Notes: generated by a model from the letters alone, not told the origin. DNA of 64,000 bases from Pseudomonas sp. QS1027 (GCF_002814235.1 NZ_PHSU01000025.1:90225-154224), one strand, 5' to 3'; shown: positions 43,536-52,505, numbered from the stretch's first letter. Numbers and translations: made by a program.

Positions 43536-44857
43536 TACAGCCCGACACTCTGGCGCAGCCCGGCCAACGGCCGACGCAGCAGGTACAAGGCCAGCGGCGC
43601 ACGCTGGCCGAAGAGTTTCGCCGTGCCGCGCAAACCGATGCGCGGTACCGGGGTATCGGTGAAGCTGGCATCCAGGCGATAGGCCAACTGCCCGGCCGGG
43701 GTCGATTGCGCCTCGTAGGCCACCCGCTCCAGCTTGGCCGAGTAACGCTGCAAGGGGTCGCTGTCGAGGAACAAGGCGACTTCGGCGTCGGACGTCAGGG
43801 CGATGGCGTCGCCGACCGCCAGTTCGATGCGCAGTTCGGCCTGGTTCGGGTCGGCGATTTCCATCAGTCGTTCACCGGTCTGGATCGGTTTGCCGGTCCA
43901 GCGTTCGGCATCGGCAAACACCGCGATACCGTCACGCTCGGCACGCACTTCGCTGCGTTTGAGCAATTCGGCGGCGTAATCGCGTTCGGCGCGCTTCTGC
44001 TCGACCCGCGCCGCCAGCAAATCGATCTTCGAGCTCGACTCCGCATCGGCAAAGGCGCGCTGGGCATTGGCCTTCAATTCGGCTTCGGCCACGCCGAGGG
44101 CGCGCTGGGCCACATCGGCCTGGGCCTTGAGGGTGGTGCTTTCGAAGCGCACCAGCAGGTCGCCGGTCTTCACCGTCTGGTTGGGCTTGACCAGGAATTC
44201 GGCAACCACCCCATCCAGCGGGGCTGCCACCACACGGCCGGCCAGCGGCACGACTTCCGCCGGCGCCAGCACCGACTGACGCACCGGAATCAGCAAACTC
44301 AACAGCGCCAGCACCACCAGCAACGCCTGGCGCTTGCGGGTGAAACGCAGACGCCACGGCCGCCGGGGCTGCAAGGCGAGCCAGGCATGGCTGTAGGTGT
44401 CGCCCAATTGCGCCAGCAGCACCTGTTCGGAAGGACTCCAGGGATTGTCGCGGGCCAGCCAGAGGCCGCCGAAGACTTCGCCCTTGTGATCGAGCAGCGG
44501 CAACCAGAACACCTGGGGCGCCGACAGGCTCTGCCAGTCCTCGCGCACCGAGACGGTGAAGGCGTCCATCGGCACCACGGTTGCGGGTTTGGCCCGTTCC
44601 AGCTTGAAGACCTGCGCCACGGCGTGTTCGACGAAGGCGACAAACGGCGCATTCGGCTCCACCGAGCTGACCCCGGTCACCGCCCGCACCTTTCCGGCGA
44701 TCAGCAGGGCCGCGTGGCGAAAGCCAAACAGCGCCTGGCCGTCGTTGACCAGGCTATAAGCCAGCTGTTCGGTGGTGCGGGCAGCGCGGGTCACGCGTTC
44801 AAGGTCGAGGAACTGGGCGAACACCCGCTCCACGGCGCCCGCTACCGGTGCGTTCAC
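43535..44857 (-). CDS. HlyD-family adaptor with GAF-like cytoplasmic N-terminus
   Basis: A protein of 440 residues. Residues about 20-165 form a GAF-like domain (FLDLERVTRAARTTEQLAY, FWLPLLDHKGEVFGGLWLAR, LLAQLGDTYSHAW). One transmembrane helix (about 178-193) precedes a periplasmic HlyD adaptor with lipoyl halves (VVAAPLDGVVAEFLVKPNQT; VRAERDGIAVFADAERW) around a coiled coil. A GAF domain on a membrane fusion protein is uncommon and suggests the complex senses a cytoplasmic ligand or binds a partner. It overlaps the adaptor gene upstream by 4 bases and the M50-HlyD gene downstream by 1 base. Confidence 0.88.
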   Translation of the reverse strand: MNAPVAGAVERVFAQFLDLERVTRAARTTEQLAYSLVNDGQALFGFRHAALLIAGKVRAVTGVSSVEPNAPFVAFVEHAVAQVFKLERAKPATVVPMDAFTVSVREDWQSLSAPQVFWLPLLDHKGEVFGGLWLARDNPWSPSEQVLLAQLGDTYSHAWLALQPRRPWRLRFTRKRQALLVVLALLSLLIPVRQSVLAPAEVVPLAGRVVAAPLDGVVAEFLVKPNQTVKTGDLLVRFESTTLKAQADVAQRALGVAEAELKANAQRAFADAESSSKIDLLAARVEQKRAERDYAAELLKRSEVRAERDGIAVFADAERWTGKPIQTGERLMEIADPNQAELRIELAVGDAIALTSDAEVALFLDSDPLQRYSAKLERVAYEAQSTPAGQLAYRLDASFTDTPVPRIGLRGTAKLFGQRAPLALYLLRRPLAGLRQSVGL

Positions 44858-45639
44858 TTCAACGCCTCGAAGCGCGCAGTGCCGCTCATGCCCGCCAGCA
44901 GGCCGTCGACCTTGGGCAGGCTGGCCACCAGCAACAGGGTCTGGCTGCCTTCATCGATCCGCGCACCGAGGCGCTTGATGGTGGCCGTCAACGGTTGCCC
45001 GGTTTCATCCGGGACGAAGCTGAAAGTCTGCCCGGCCTTGAGCTTGCCCATCCAGCGCGACGGCACCAGCAGGTGGATTTCCAGGGTGCGGTTGTCGACG
45101 ATCTCCAGCATCGGCGCCCCGGCCGAGACGCTTTCATAGCGCTGGACCTTGCGCTGCACGACCTGGCCGTCATAGGGCGCGATCACGCTGCAACGCTTGA
45201 CCTGCACCTGGTAGACCTGGGACTGGGCCTGGGTTTCGGCGAGCTTGGCCTCGGCGCGGGCCACTTCGAAGCGGCCGACGGAGTTCAACGAAGCCAACTG
45301 TTTATTGTGAGCCAGCTCTTCACTGGCACCGCGGCTGGCAGCCTGGGCGGCATTGAGCTGGGCCTGATAGGCCGAGCAGTCGAAACGCGCCAGGGTGTCG
45401 CCCTGCTTGAAGGTTTCGCCTTCGCTGTAGGGCAGCTCGACAATGCGCCCCGACAATTCGCTGGCGAGCATCGCCTGGTCACGGGCGCGCAACACGCCAC
45501 GGGCCTCGCTGGCGGCGACGGTATGCGTCGCGGCAACGTTATTAGTATCCAACAGCGGATCAGCCTCGACCGGCGTCTGTGCCTGAGCCAGGCACGCCAT
45601 GCAGGACAACCCCACTACAACTACCCGCAAACACCACAT
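44854..45639 (-). CDS. Secreted HlyD-family periplasmic adaptor
   Basis: A periplasmic adaptor of 261 residues with a signal peptide (LRVVVVGLSCMACLAQAQ, cleaved near Ala-Gln-Ala). It has lipoyl halves (MLASELSGRIVELPYSEGETFKQG; VIAPYDGQVVQRKVQRYE) around a short coiled coil and a beta-barrel. The frame is open to 45708, but the ATG at 45639 has AAGGAG about 9 bases upstream and starts the signal peptide. It is the first gene of the three-adaptor operon and overlaps the GAF-HlyD gene by 4 bases. Three adaptors in one operon without a pump gene is unusual. Confidence 0.9.
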   Translation of the reverse strand: MWCLRVVVVGLSCMACLAQAQTPVEADPLLDTNNVAATHTVAASEARGVLRARDQAMLASELSGRIVELPYSEGETFKQGDTLARFDCSAYQAQLNAAQAASRGASEELAHNKQLASLNSVGRFEVARAEAKLAETQAQSQVYQVQVKRCSVIAPYDGQVVQRKVQRYESVSAGAPMLEIVDNRTLEIHLLVPSRWMGKLKAGQTFSFVPDETGQPLTATIKRLGARIDEGSQTLLLVASLPKVDGLLAGMSGTARFEALK

Positions 45640-45864
45640 ATACAGTGACTCCTTGTCGGACAATCGCGAGTCTACGGCAGCCGTATCAAGCGTCAAGCCA
45701 ATTGCCACTATGTTTATCGAACGACCGGGCGGTCGCCGATGTGCGGCAGATCACAGCCTGCAACGCCGTGCTGGGTACAAGCATAGGTGTTGCGGCCCGG
45801 CTTCGGTATTATTCGCGCCACTCCCGGCCTCGCTGCCGCTCGTTTACGGAATTAGGGACAATTC

Positions 45865-48042
45865 ATGCGTATCGGTCTTCTGACATCTCTGGCCCTGGCG
45901 GTGAGTGCCGGCTTCTGCTCCATGGCCCAGGCCAGTTCCGACGACACCTGCTACCCGCGTTGGTCAATGCTCAAGTACAGCCTCGACGGCTGCAGCAACC
46001 TCGCCTTCCTCAACCCGGGCAACGACAGCCGGGTCAACCTGCGTCTGTTGCTCGCCGACCAGGGCGCCTTGCCCCTGGCGCCCAACCCGCTGAGCAACGA
46101 CGACCTGGGCGCGGGCTTCGGTCCGGTACCGTTCGCCACGACCCGCCTCGACGCCGCCCCTGAGCCGGTCGTCGACGCCGAACCGGGCAAGTCCGTCACC
46201 GCCCCGCTGGATGAGGCCCTGGCAAAACTCGGTATCACCCGCGAAAACGCCAACACCGCCGTCAGCTCGCTGCTGTCCGGCGAGGGTGGACGCTGCCGCA
46301 GCAATGACGCCGACAGCGCCACGACCTTTATCAACCAGTTGTTGGGCAGCAGCGAGCTGCCCGACCCCGAGCGCCAGGCCCTGGCCCGCGCTCGCGTGCA
46401 GATGCTCGGCACCTGCGCCTGGGAACCGGCCCAGCAAGCGAGCCTGGTGCCCGCCATGCAATCGGCCCAGGGCCAGGCATTTGCCAGCTACCTGAACGGT
46501 GCCATCAGCTTCTACAGCGGGCGCTTCGCCGACGCCGCCCAGGTCTTCGCCAGCCTGGGCGAAAGCCCGCAACCCTGGCTGAAGGAAACCGCGCAGTACA
46601 TGCAGGCACGCACCGCCCTCAACCTGGCGCAACAGAACACCTTCGACAGCGACGGCATGCCGACCAGGGAAGAGGCCGACGCGGCCCAGCTGAAACGGGC
46701 CGAAGAAGGTTTCCAGCATTACCTCGGCACCTGGCCCGAGGGCCTCTATGCGACCTCCGCCCGTGGCCTGTTGCGCCGGGTCTACTGGTTGGCGGGGAAT
46801 GCCGAAAAACAGGCGACCGAATACCTCTGGCAACTGGGCCAGGCCAAGGCCGACGAGCGCAACGTGACGCCCGACGAACTGGTGCAGGAGATCGACAACA
46901 AGATGCTGTTCGGCAGCGGCAAGGTCGATCAACCCTTGTTCCAGGCCCTCGACGACCTGATGGGCATGCGCCCCGGCTACGGCGAGAACGCCGCGCCCAA
47001 GCTGACCCTGGACATCCTCCAGGCGCAGAAACCGATCTTCGCCGCGCAACCGGCGCTGTATGACTATTTGCAGGCGGCGTTCCAGCTGTATGTCGCGAAA
47101 AACCCGGAGCTGGCGCTCAAGAGCCTGCCAACCGAGATCCCGGCGAAACTCGACTACCTCGCCTTCAGCCAGCAGATGCTGCGCGGCCTTGCCCTGGACG
47201 CGAAACAGGACGGCAACGGCGCCGAGGCCCTCTGGCTGCAACTGCTGCCGCAGGTCCACCAACCACTGCAACGCGAGCAGGTCGAACTGGCCCTGGCCGA
47301 TCACTACGAGCGCAATCAGCAGGTGGCCAAGGTCTTTGCCGCCGACTCGCCGATCAAGACCGTGCCAGTGCGCGCCATCCTGTTGCGGCATATCGCCGAC
47401 GCCGGGCTGCTGCGCCAGGTTGCCCAGGGCGAAGCCTCCACCGAGCGGGATACAGCCCTGTTCGTGCTGCTCTACAAGGACCTGCGCCTGGGCCATTACG
47501 CGGACTTCGCCACCGATCTCAAGCAGTTGCCTGCCGAACCATCGGATACCAAGTTGAGCACCTCGTTGGGTTACACCTACGGCGACGGCCAGCCGCTCAA
47601 GCTGTTCCGCTGGAGCGGCGCCAAGGCCGAGTCCGGTTATGCCTGCCCGACCATTGGCGAGACGGCGGCGACCTTGCAAGCCGATGCGAAGCAGCCCCAG
47701 GCACTGAACTGCCTGGGCGAATTTATCCTGCGAAACAGCCTGGACGGCATGCCCCTGGACAGACAGCGCGGCTCGGATGAGCTGGGCGGGACCGCGTCCT
47801 TGTTCAAGGGCAGCACCTTCTCGCGGCTCGACGGTTACCAGAGCGTGATCGGCGATACCAAGGCGTCGTCCACCGACAAGGCCTATGCCCTGTTCCGCGC
47901 CATCAACTGCTACGCACCTTCGGGCTACAACAGTTGCGGCGGGAAAGAGGTGACACCAGCTCAGCGCAAGGCCTGGTTCAAGCAGCTCAAGACCCGCTAT
48001 GCCAGCACCCAGTGGGGCAAGTCGCTGCAGTACTACTGGTAA
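45865..48042 (+). CDS. Secreted TPR-like helical repeat protein of unknown function
   Basis: A protein of 725 residues with a clear signal peptide (RIGLLTSLALAVSAGFCSMAQA). The mature part is largely alpha-helical with TPR-like pairs such as GQAFASYLNGAISFYSGRF and GLYATSARGLLRRVYWLAGN. Cysteines near both ends (CYPRWSMLKYSLDGC at the start; INCYAPSGYNSCGGKE at the end) probably make disulfides, so it is periplasmic or exported. It is divergent from the HlyD operon with 225 bases between and directly abuts the DUF3142 gene. It may be an accessory of the surface-protein locus. No family name is recognised. Confidence 0.8.
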   Translation: MRIGLLTSLALAVSAGFCSMAQASSDDTCYPRWSMLKYSLDGCSNLAFLNPGNDSRVNLRLLLADQGALPLAPNPLSNDDLGAGFGPVPFATTRLDAAPEPVVDAEPGKSVTAPLDEALAKLGITRENANTAVSSLLSGEGGRCRSNDADSATTFINQLLGSSELPDPERQALARARVQMLGTCAWEPAQQASLVPAMQSAQGQAFASYLNGAISFYSGRFADAAQVFASLGESPQPWLKETAQYMQARTALNLAQQNTFDSDGMPTREEADAAQLKRAEEGFQHYLGTWPEGLYATSARGLLRRVYWLAGNAEKQATEYLWQLGQAKADERNVTPDELVQEIDNKMLFGSGKVDQPLFQALDDLMGMRPGYGENAAPKLTLDILQAQKPIFAAQPALYDYLQAAFQLYVAKNPELALKSLPTEIPAKLDYLAFSQQMLRGLALDAKQDGNGAEALWLQLLPQVHQPLQREQVELALADHYERNQQVAKVFAADSPIKTVPVRAILLRHIADAGLLRQVAQGEASTERDTALFVLLYKDLRLGHYADFATDLKQLPAEPSDTKLSTSLGYTYGDGQPLKLFRWSGAKAESGYACPTIGETAATLQADAKQPQALNCLGEFILRNSLDGMPLDRQRGSDELGGTASLFKGSTFSRLDGYQSVIGDTKASSTDKAYALFRAINCYAPSGYNSCGGKEVTPAQRKAWFKQLKTRYASTQWGKSLQYYW

Positions 48043-48762
48043 GTGAGCGTGGATCGCTGGCGCTGGCTGTTGCTGGCCGGGCTGCTGGCATTCGCCGATG
48101 CCCGGGCGGCGGTCGATGCGCGGGACTACGACAGTTTCTGGCTGTGGAGTGGCGTCGCTCCGCAGGCGGTGCTGAGCCAGGCCAAGAGCCTGTATATCCT
48201 GCAAGGCCAGGTCAGCGAGTCGCGGCGCTCGCCGCAGCGGACGGTCAACTTTATCGCCCAGGGCATTGCGATTCCGCGCCTGACCCGGGGCGAGGTCTGG
48301 GTGGTCTATCGCGCCCACACCCTACGCTGGCCGGAGTCGGTCTATCGGCAGTTGCTCGGCCAGGTGAAACGCTGGCAACAGGCGGGCAACCCGGTGGTTG
48401 GCATCCAGATCGATTTCGATGCCCGCACCCGCTACCTCGATGAGTACGCCGCCTTTCTGCGCGACCTGCGCCAGCGGCTGCCGGCGGACTTGCGCTTGAG
48501 TATTACCGGACTGATGGACTGGAGCAGCAACGCCGACCCGACGGCCATCGCCCAGCTCAAGGGAGTGGTGGATGAGGTGGTGGTGCAGACGTATCAGGGG
48601 CGGCACAGCATTCCCGATTACGCCGCGTATCTGCCCCGGATAAACCGACTGGGCATGCCATTCAAGATCGGTTTGGTCCAGGGCGGCGAGTGGCAGGCAC
48701 CGGGGTATTTGAAGGGGAATGAGTGGTTTCGCGGGTATGTGGTGTTTTTGCAGAACCCCTGA
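48043..48762 (+). CDS. DUF3142-type protein
   Basis: A protein of 239 residues with a hydrophobic N-terminus (WRWLLLAGLLAFADARA), then DARDYDSFWLWSGVAPQ, VVGIQIDFDARTRYLDEYAAFL, LSITGLMDWSSNADP and VVVQTYQGRHSI. This set resembles DUF3142 and the TIM-barrel folds of secreted glycosidase-like proteins, with acidic residues (DFD; TGLMDW) at strand ends. The GTG start comes directly after the TAA of the upstream TPR-like gene, so the two are coupled. The function is unknown; a periplasmic sugar-active role is possible. Confidence 0.82.
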   Translation: MSVDRWRWLLLAGLLAFADARAAVDARDYDSFWLWSGVAPQAVLSQAKSLYILQGQVSESRRSPQRTVNFIAQGIAIPRLTRGEVWVVYRAHTLRWPESVYRQLLGQVKRWQQAGNPVVGIQIDFDARTRYLDEYAAFLRDLRQRLPADLRLSITGLMDWSSNADPTAIAQLKGVVDEVVVQTYQGRHSIPDYAAYLPRINRLGMPFKIGLVQGGEWQAPGYLKGNEWFRGYVVFLQNP

Positions 48763-49088
48763 TCACCGGACAATTCCCTTTCCCTTGCCTGAAGTTTCCT
48801 AGAAAATCCTTTCGCCTTGCGCCTGCTGGAGCCGGTCACTAGTCTTCGTCCTATCGCTGCAAAATCAGCGATCGGGCGTGAGAACCCGTGCTCAGTAAGC
48901 GCATCAGCGCCACTTCGTTACGAACGCCTTTTCATCTGAAAACGCTTCATGGCGGCTGTGCGCAGGCAGACTTCGGTCTGGCCGGTTGCCTACTGTCCGG
49001 TATTCTCACCCTGTGTACAGCTGCCACCCTTTGCCGCGTGAGAACGGCAAACGATGGCCCCTCATTACAGACATGTAGGAGCTGGACC
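48763..49088. other. Intergenic region holding a structured leader element
   Basis: 326 bases without a protein gene. Most of it (48853-49025) is the predicted structured element listed separately, directly upstream of the 126-residue gene. Confidence 0.5.
48853..49025 (+). ncRNA. Predicted structured RNA element upstream of a small Pseudomonas gene
   Basis: Several stems are visible: ATCGCTG/CAGCGAT with a 6-base loop (48853-48872), CGGG/CCCG (48873-48888), a UUCG tetraloop stem CAGAC-TTCG-GTCTG (48967-48980), and a long-range pairing GGCGGCTGT (48951) with ACAGCTGCC (49017). The loop GTGAGAA (48878) can also pair with TTCTCAC (49003). Similar sequence recurs upstream of small hypothetical genes in other Pseudomonas as I recall it. 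It resembles phage C4-type antisense RNAs in outline, but I cannot confirm a family. Confidence 0.45.
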
Positions 49089-49469
49089 ATGGATAAAAGA
49101 CTGACACCGGACCCGCCGATCATTTTCCCGGCATCACGTCGCGCAAAGACCGGAAAACCTCACTTCGATGCCGCTGCCGAACGCGCCTTTGCCCACTACG
49201 GGCTACCGCTGAGCGACGACCCGCTCAGGCCTCATCCGACTTTCTCGCCCTCGCCCACTCGTATCGCGTCGTCGCTCAGCGTGGAAGACAAGCTGGTCAA
49301 CGCGCTGTCGATCCTGCAATCGGCGGCGGCCACGGCTTATGAGTCCGCCGACCAACTCGACGGAGCGAAGCGCAAGTTGGCGATGGGGACGGTGCATCTG
49401 ATCGAGTTGGCGCAGTCGTGGGTCGACTCGGTGATCGATGAAACGTCGACAATGGGGACTGCGGGCTGA
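49089..49469 (+). CDS. Small Pseudomonas protein of unknown function (DUF6124-like)
   Basis: A 126-residue protein with a Pro-rich basic start (DKRLTPDPPIIFPASRRAKTG), then HFDAAAERAFAHYGLP, and a helical C-terminal half (VEDKLVNALSILQSAAATAY, AMGTVHLIELAQSWVDSV). This recalls DUF6124/DUF3077-type proteins, which are multi-copy in Pseudomonas and of unknown function. AGGAG lies 8 bases before the ATG. It follows the structured element and is followed by a REP pair. Confidence 0.7.
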   Translation: MDKRLTPDPPIIFPASRRAKTGKPHFDAAAERAFAHYGLPLSDDPLRPHPTFSPSPTRIASSLSVEDKLVNALSILQSAAATAYESADQLDGAKRKLAMGTVHLIELAQSWVDSVIDETSTMGTAG

Positions 49470-49495
49470 TCCAGAGCCTGCGGTGTTGCTGAAGA

Positions 49496-49600
49496 CGCCT
49501 TCGCGGGCAAGCTCCGCTCCCACAGTAAATTTCGCGTCGAACCTGATGTTTGTGTACGACCAATAACTACCTGTGGGAGCGGAGCTTGCCCGCGAAGGCG
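49496..49600. repeat. REP inverted pair (REPIN-like)
   Basis: Perfect 30-base arms (49496-49525 and 49571-49600), related to CTGTGGGAGCGGAGCTTGCC and continuing CGCGAAGGCG, flank a 45-base spacer. Same class as 23843-23918. It lies between convergent genes. Confidence 0.9.
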
Positions 49601-49679
49601 GCAGTACAGGCACCACAAAATCAGCGGATGTATATCAACGCACCAGAGGCCGCAACTGAATGAACTCGGCAATGGAACC

Positions 49680-52226
49680 TCAGGCATTAAGCCGAAAACT
49701 CTCCAGCCAGGGCCCCAACTCGACCGCCTGCAACGGTTTGGAAATCAGAAACCCCTGCGCCACCTCATAGCCCTGGGCCTGGAGGATCTTTTGCTGGCCC
49801 GGGGTTTCCACACCCTCGGCCACCACCCGCAACGCCAGGCTCTCGCCGATACGGATCACGGCTTCGCTCAGGGCCTGGCTGGTGCCGTCGGTTTCCAGGT
49901 CATGGACAAAACTGCGATCCAGCTTGAGCTCCTGGATCGGCAATCGTCGCAAGTAGCTCAAACTCGAATAACCCGTCCCGAAGTCATCGATGGCCAGGCG
50001 CACACCCAGGGCATGAACCTCGTCGATCGTGCACAAGGTATCGGGGTTGTTGTCCATCAACACGTTCTCGGTGATCTCCACCGTCAGGTCCGCCGCCACC
50101 AGTCCGTTCTGCGACAAGGCCCGGCTGATAAGGCCTGGCAATTCACGGTTGTGGAAATTGGTCGGCGAGAGATTCACCGAAATGCCCGGCACCCTCAGGT
50201 GCTCACGGCGCCAGCTTGCCAACTGCCGGCAGGCCTCGCGCAACGACCATTGGCCAAACTCGCCGATCAAGCCGCACTCTTCGGCCAGGGGAATGAAGGT
50301 GGTGGGCGAGACATCGCCAAATTGCGGATGCGACCACCGCGCCAGGGCCTCGATACCACACAGTTCCTGGTGGTTGAGATCGATCTGCGGCTGATACACC
50401 AGGTACAGTTGTTGCTGATCGATGGCCTCACGCAACGCCGCCTCCAGGTTCAGTCGGCCCTTGGCCATCTGATCCAGTCCGTGGCTGAAGAAACTGATGC
50501 CGCCCCGCCCGCTGGTCTTGGCCTGATACATGGCGATGTCAGCCCGTTGCAGCAGGACCTCCATGGTCCGACCATCCTCCGGGAACAAGCTGACGCCAAT
50601 ACTGGCGGACGGCCTGAGGGTCACGCCGGCGATCTGACACGGCGCGCTCAGGCAGCTCTTGATGCTGACCAGCAGGTCGGTCACTTGCTCCAATGAACAT
50701 TGCGGCAACACCAGCACAAACTCATCGCCAGACAGCCGACAGACAATATCCTGCTTGCGCCGCCGTTCATTCAAACGCCGGGCGATCATGCACAGAAACT
50801 CATCGCCCGCCGGATGCCCGAGGGAGTCGTTGACCTGCTTGAACCGGTCCAGGTCAATGAACAGCACCGCCAGGCTGCTCTTGCTGCGCACCGCATCGGC
50901 AATCGCCTGGTCGGCCTTGGCATGCAGCATATTGCGATTGGGCAGTCCGGTCAGGTCGTCGTAAAACGCCAGCTGACGGATGTGGGCGCGGGACTCTTCG
51001 CGCTCCAGGGCCAATGCGCAGAGGTGGATCGTGGCATTCACCAGTTGCTGATCCTGTGGGCTTGGCTCGCGGTTCTCACGATAGTAGAACGCGAACGTCC
51101 CCAGCACCCGGCCTGAACTGGATTTGATCGGCGTCGACCAACAGGCCTTCAGCCCCAGCGCGATCACCTCATCACGAAAGGCCTCCCAGAACGGGTGATG
51201 GGCAATGTCCGTCACAATCACCGGCTCACCGCTGAAGGCCGCCTTGCCGCAGGAGCCGGCCTGCCGCCCGATGGGCAAACCCTCCAGGGCCCTGGAGTAA
51301 TGTTCGGGCAAGCTGGGCGCGGCCAGCGGGTGCAAGGTGCCCGCCTGGTCGACCCGCAGGATCGAAGCCACCACCTCGGGGGCAATCCGCTCGACTTCAC
51401 GGCAGACCAGCGTCATCAAGGCCGCCAATGACTCCTCCCGCACCATGGCTTCGAGCACTTTATGCCGCAGGATCTCCGGCATCCGCGTGTGGGTCACGTC
51501 AATCAGCACGGTGACGGTATTGGTCAGGTGGCCGAGATGATCGAGCACCGGATAGGTAGTGACATTGCACCAGACACGATGACCATCATGGCGATAACCA
51601 AACGCCTGTGAGACGTAGGGCCCGCCTCGTCCCAACAGGTCACGGATGGCGGCAATGTCTTCCTGTTCGAAATAGGGCGCGATGACCTCGATGGGCGTTC
51701 GTCCCAGCACGGCGGCCTCGTCGTAGCCGAACATGCGCGTGAACCCACCGTTGATGTAGAGAATCTGCCAGCGGGCATCGGTGACGATGATCGCGTTTTC
51801 GGTGCTGTCGACCACCAGCGACAGCAGAGACAGGCGCTGGCGCTCTTCATGCTGGACGGTAATGTCCTTGATGAAGGCGGTGTACATCAGTTGGCCACCG
51901 GTCCTGACCTTGGAGATGGACATCGCGCCCCAACCCCGGCTGCCGTCCTTGCGCTCGATCGGCACGTCACGGCTGGTGCCGACGATCTTGTTGACGCCCG
52001 TGTGGCGATTGGCATCGACGTAGCCGTCGTGATCCGCGCGGAGCAACTGGGGGACCAGCATACTGACATTGTTCCCGACCACCTCCTGCTGCGCATAACC
52101 CCACAACTTTTCGGCGGCAGCGTTGAACAGGATGACGCGGTTCTTGCTATCAATCACCACCACACTGTCGATGCTCTGTTCGAGGGTCTGGATGAAAACG
52201 TGTGAAAGATCCTGAATTTCAGGCAT
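49680..52226 (-). CDS. DosP-like PAS-PAS-GAF-GGDEF-EAL protein
   Basis: A c-di-GMP enzyme of 848 residues, laid out like E. coli DosP. PAS-A (about 10-130) has NAAAEKLWGYAQQEVVGNN and His66 at the place of the heme-ligating His77 of DosP. PAS-B is at about 135-255 and GAF at about 270-415. The GGDEF domain (about 425-590) has RLSGDEF with an RxxD inhibitory site (RKQD) five residues before it. The EAL domain (about 600-845) has GIEALARW, DDFGTGYSS and VAEGVET, all intact. The distal heme ligand Met95 of DosP is Thr84 here. The frame starts earlier at 52313, but neither start has a clear ribosome site; 52226 fits the DosP N-terminus best. It stands alone. Confidence 0.9.
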   Translation of the reverse strand: MPEIQDLSHVFIQTLEQSIDSVVVIDSKNRVILFNAAAEKLWGYAQQEVVGNNVSMLVPQLLRADHDGYVDANRHTGVNKIVGTSRDVPIERKDGSRGWGAMSISKVRTGGQLMYTAFIKDITVQHEERQRLSLLSLVVDSTENAIIVTDARWQILYINGGFTRMFGYDEAAVLGRTPIEVIAPYFEQEDIAAIRDLLGRGGPYVSQAFGYRHDGHRVWCNVTTYPVLDHLGHLTNTVTVLIDVTHTRMPEILRHKVLEAMVREESLAALMTLVCREVERIAPEVVASILRVDQAGTLHPLAAPSLPEHYSRALEGLPIGRQAGSCGKAAFSGEPVIVTDIAHHPFWEAFRDEVIALGLKACWSTPIKSSSGRVLGTFAFYYRENREPSPQDQQLVNATIHLCALALEREESRAHIRQLAFYDDLTGLPNRNMLHAKADQAIADAVRSKSSLAVLFIDLDRFKQVNDSLGHPAGDEFLCMIARRLNERRRKQDIVCRLSGDEFVLVLPQCSLEQVTDLLVSIKSCLSAPCQIAGVTLRPSASIGVSLFPEDGRTMEVLLQRADIAMYQAKTSGRGGISFFSHGLDQMAKGRLNLEAALREAIDQQQLYLVYQPQIDLNHQELCGIEALARWSHPQFGDVSPTTFIPLAEECGLIGEFGQWSLREACRQLASWRREHLRVPGISVNLSPTNFHNRELPGLISRALSQNGLVAADLTVEITENVLMDNNPDTLCTIDEVHALGVRLAIDDFGTGYSSLSYLRRLPIQELKLDRSFVHDLETDGTSQALSEAVIRIGESLALRVVAEGVETPGQQKILQAQGYEVAQGFLISKPLQAVELGPWLESFRLNA

Positions 52227-52505
52227 GGCGGGGGGCCCACTCACGGGAATACAGCAAATACGGTGTCGGACTCCTTCCCGATGTTTCAGTCGCTTGGTGA
52301 TCTGTGCCCACATCGGTGGACATCATAGGGAGGGGGAGAAGGCGGCACCGAGGTCGGTACCGAAGAGGAGCAAGGTTGATAACCTCTACAGTGATATCAA
52401 TGTGCTGCCATCTGATCATCAGACTATTGATCTGGGTCAAAGAACCCACAAAGACAGATGTAATACCTTGGTCGCGGCCCCGCGACCAAGGTCTTCTCAT
52501 CCGCT

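Noticed and set aside
45964..48318. A 784-codon frame on the minus strand
   Set aside because: It is antisense to the 725-residue secreted protein, which has a signal peptide; the minus frame has shadow composition.
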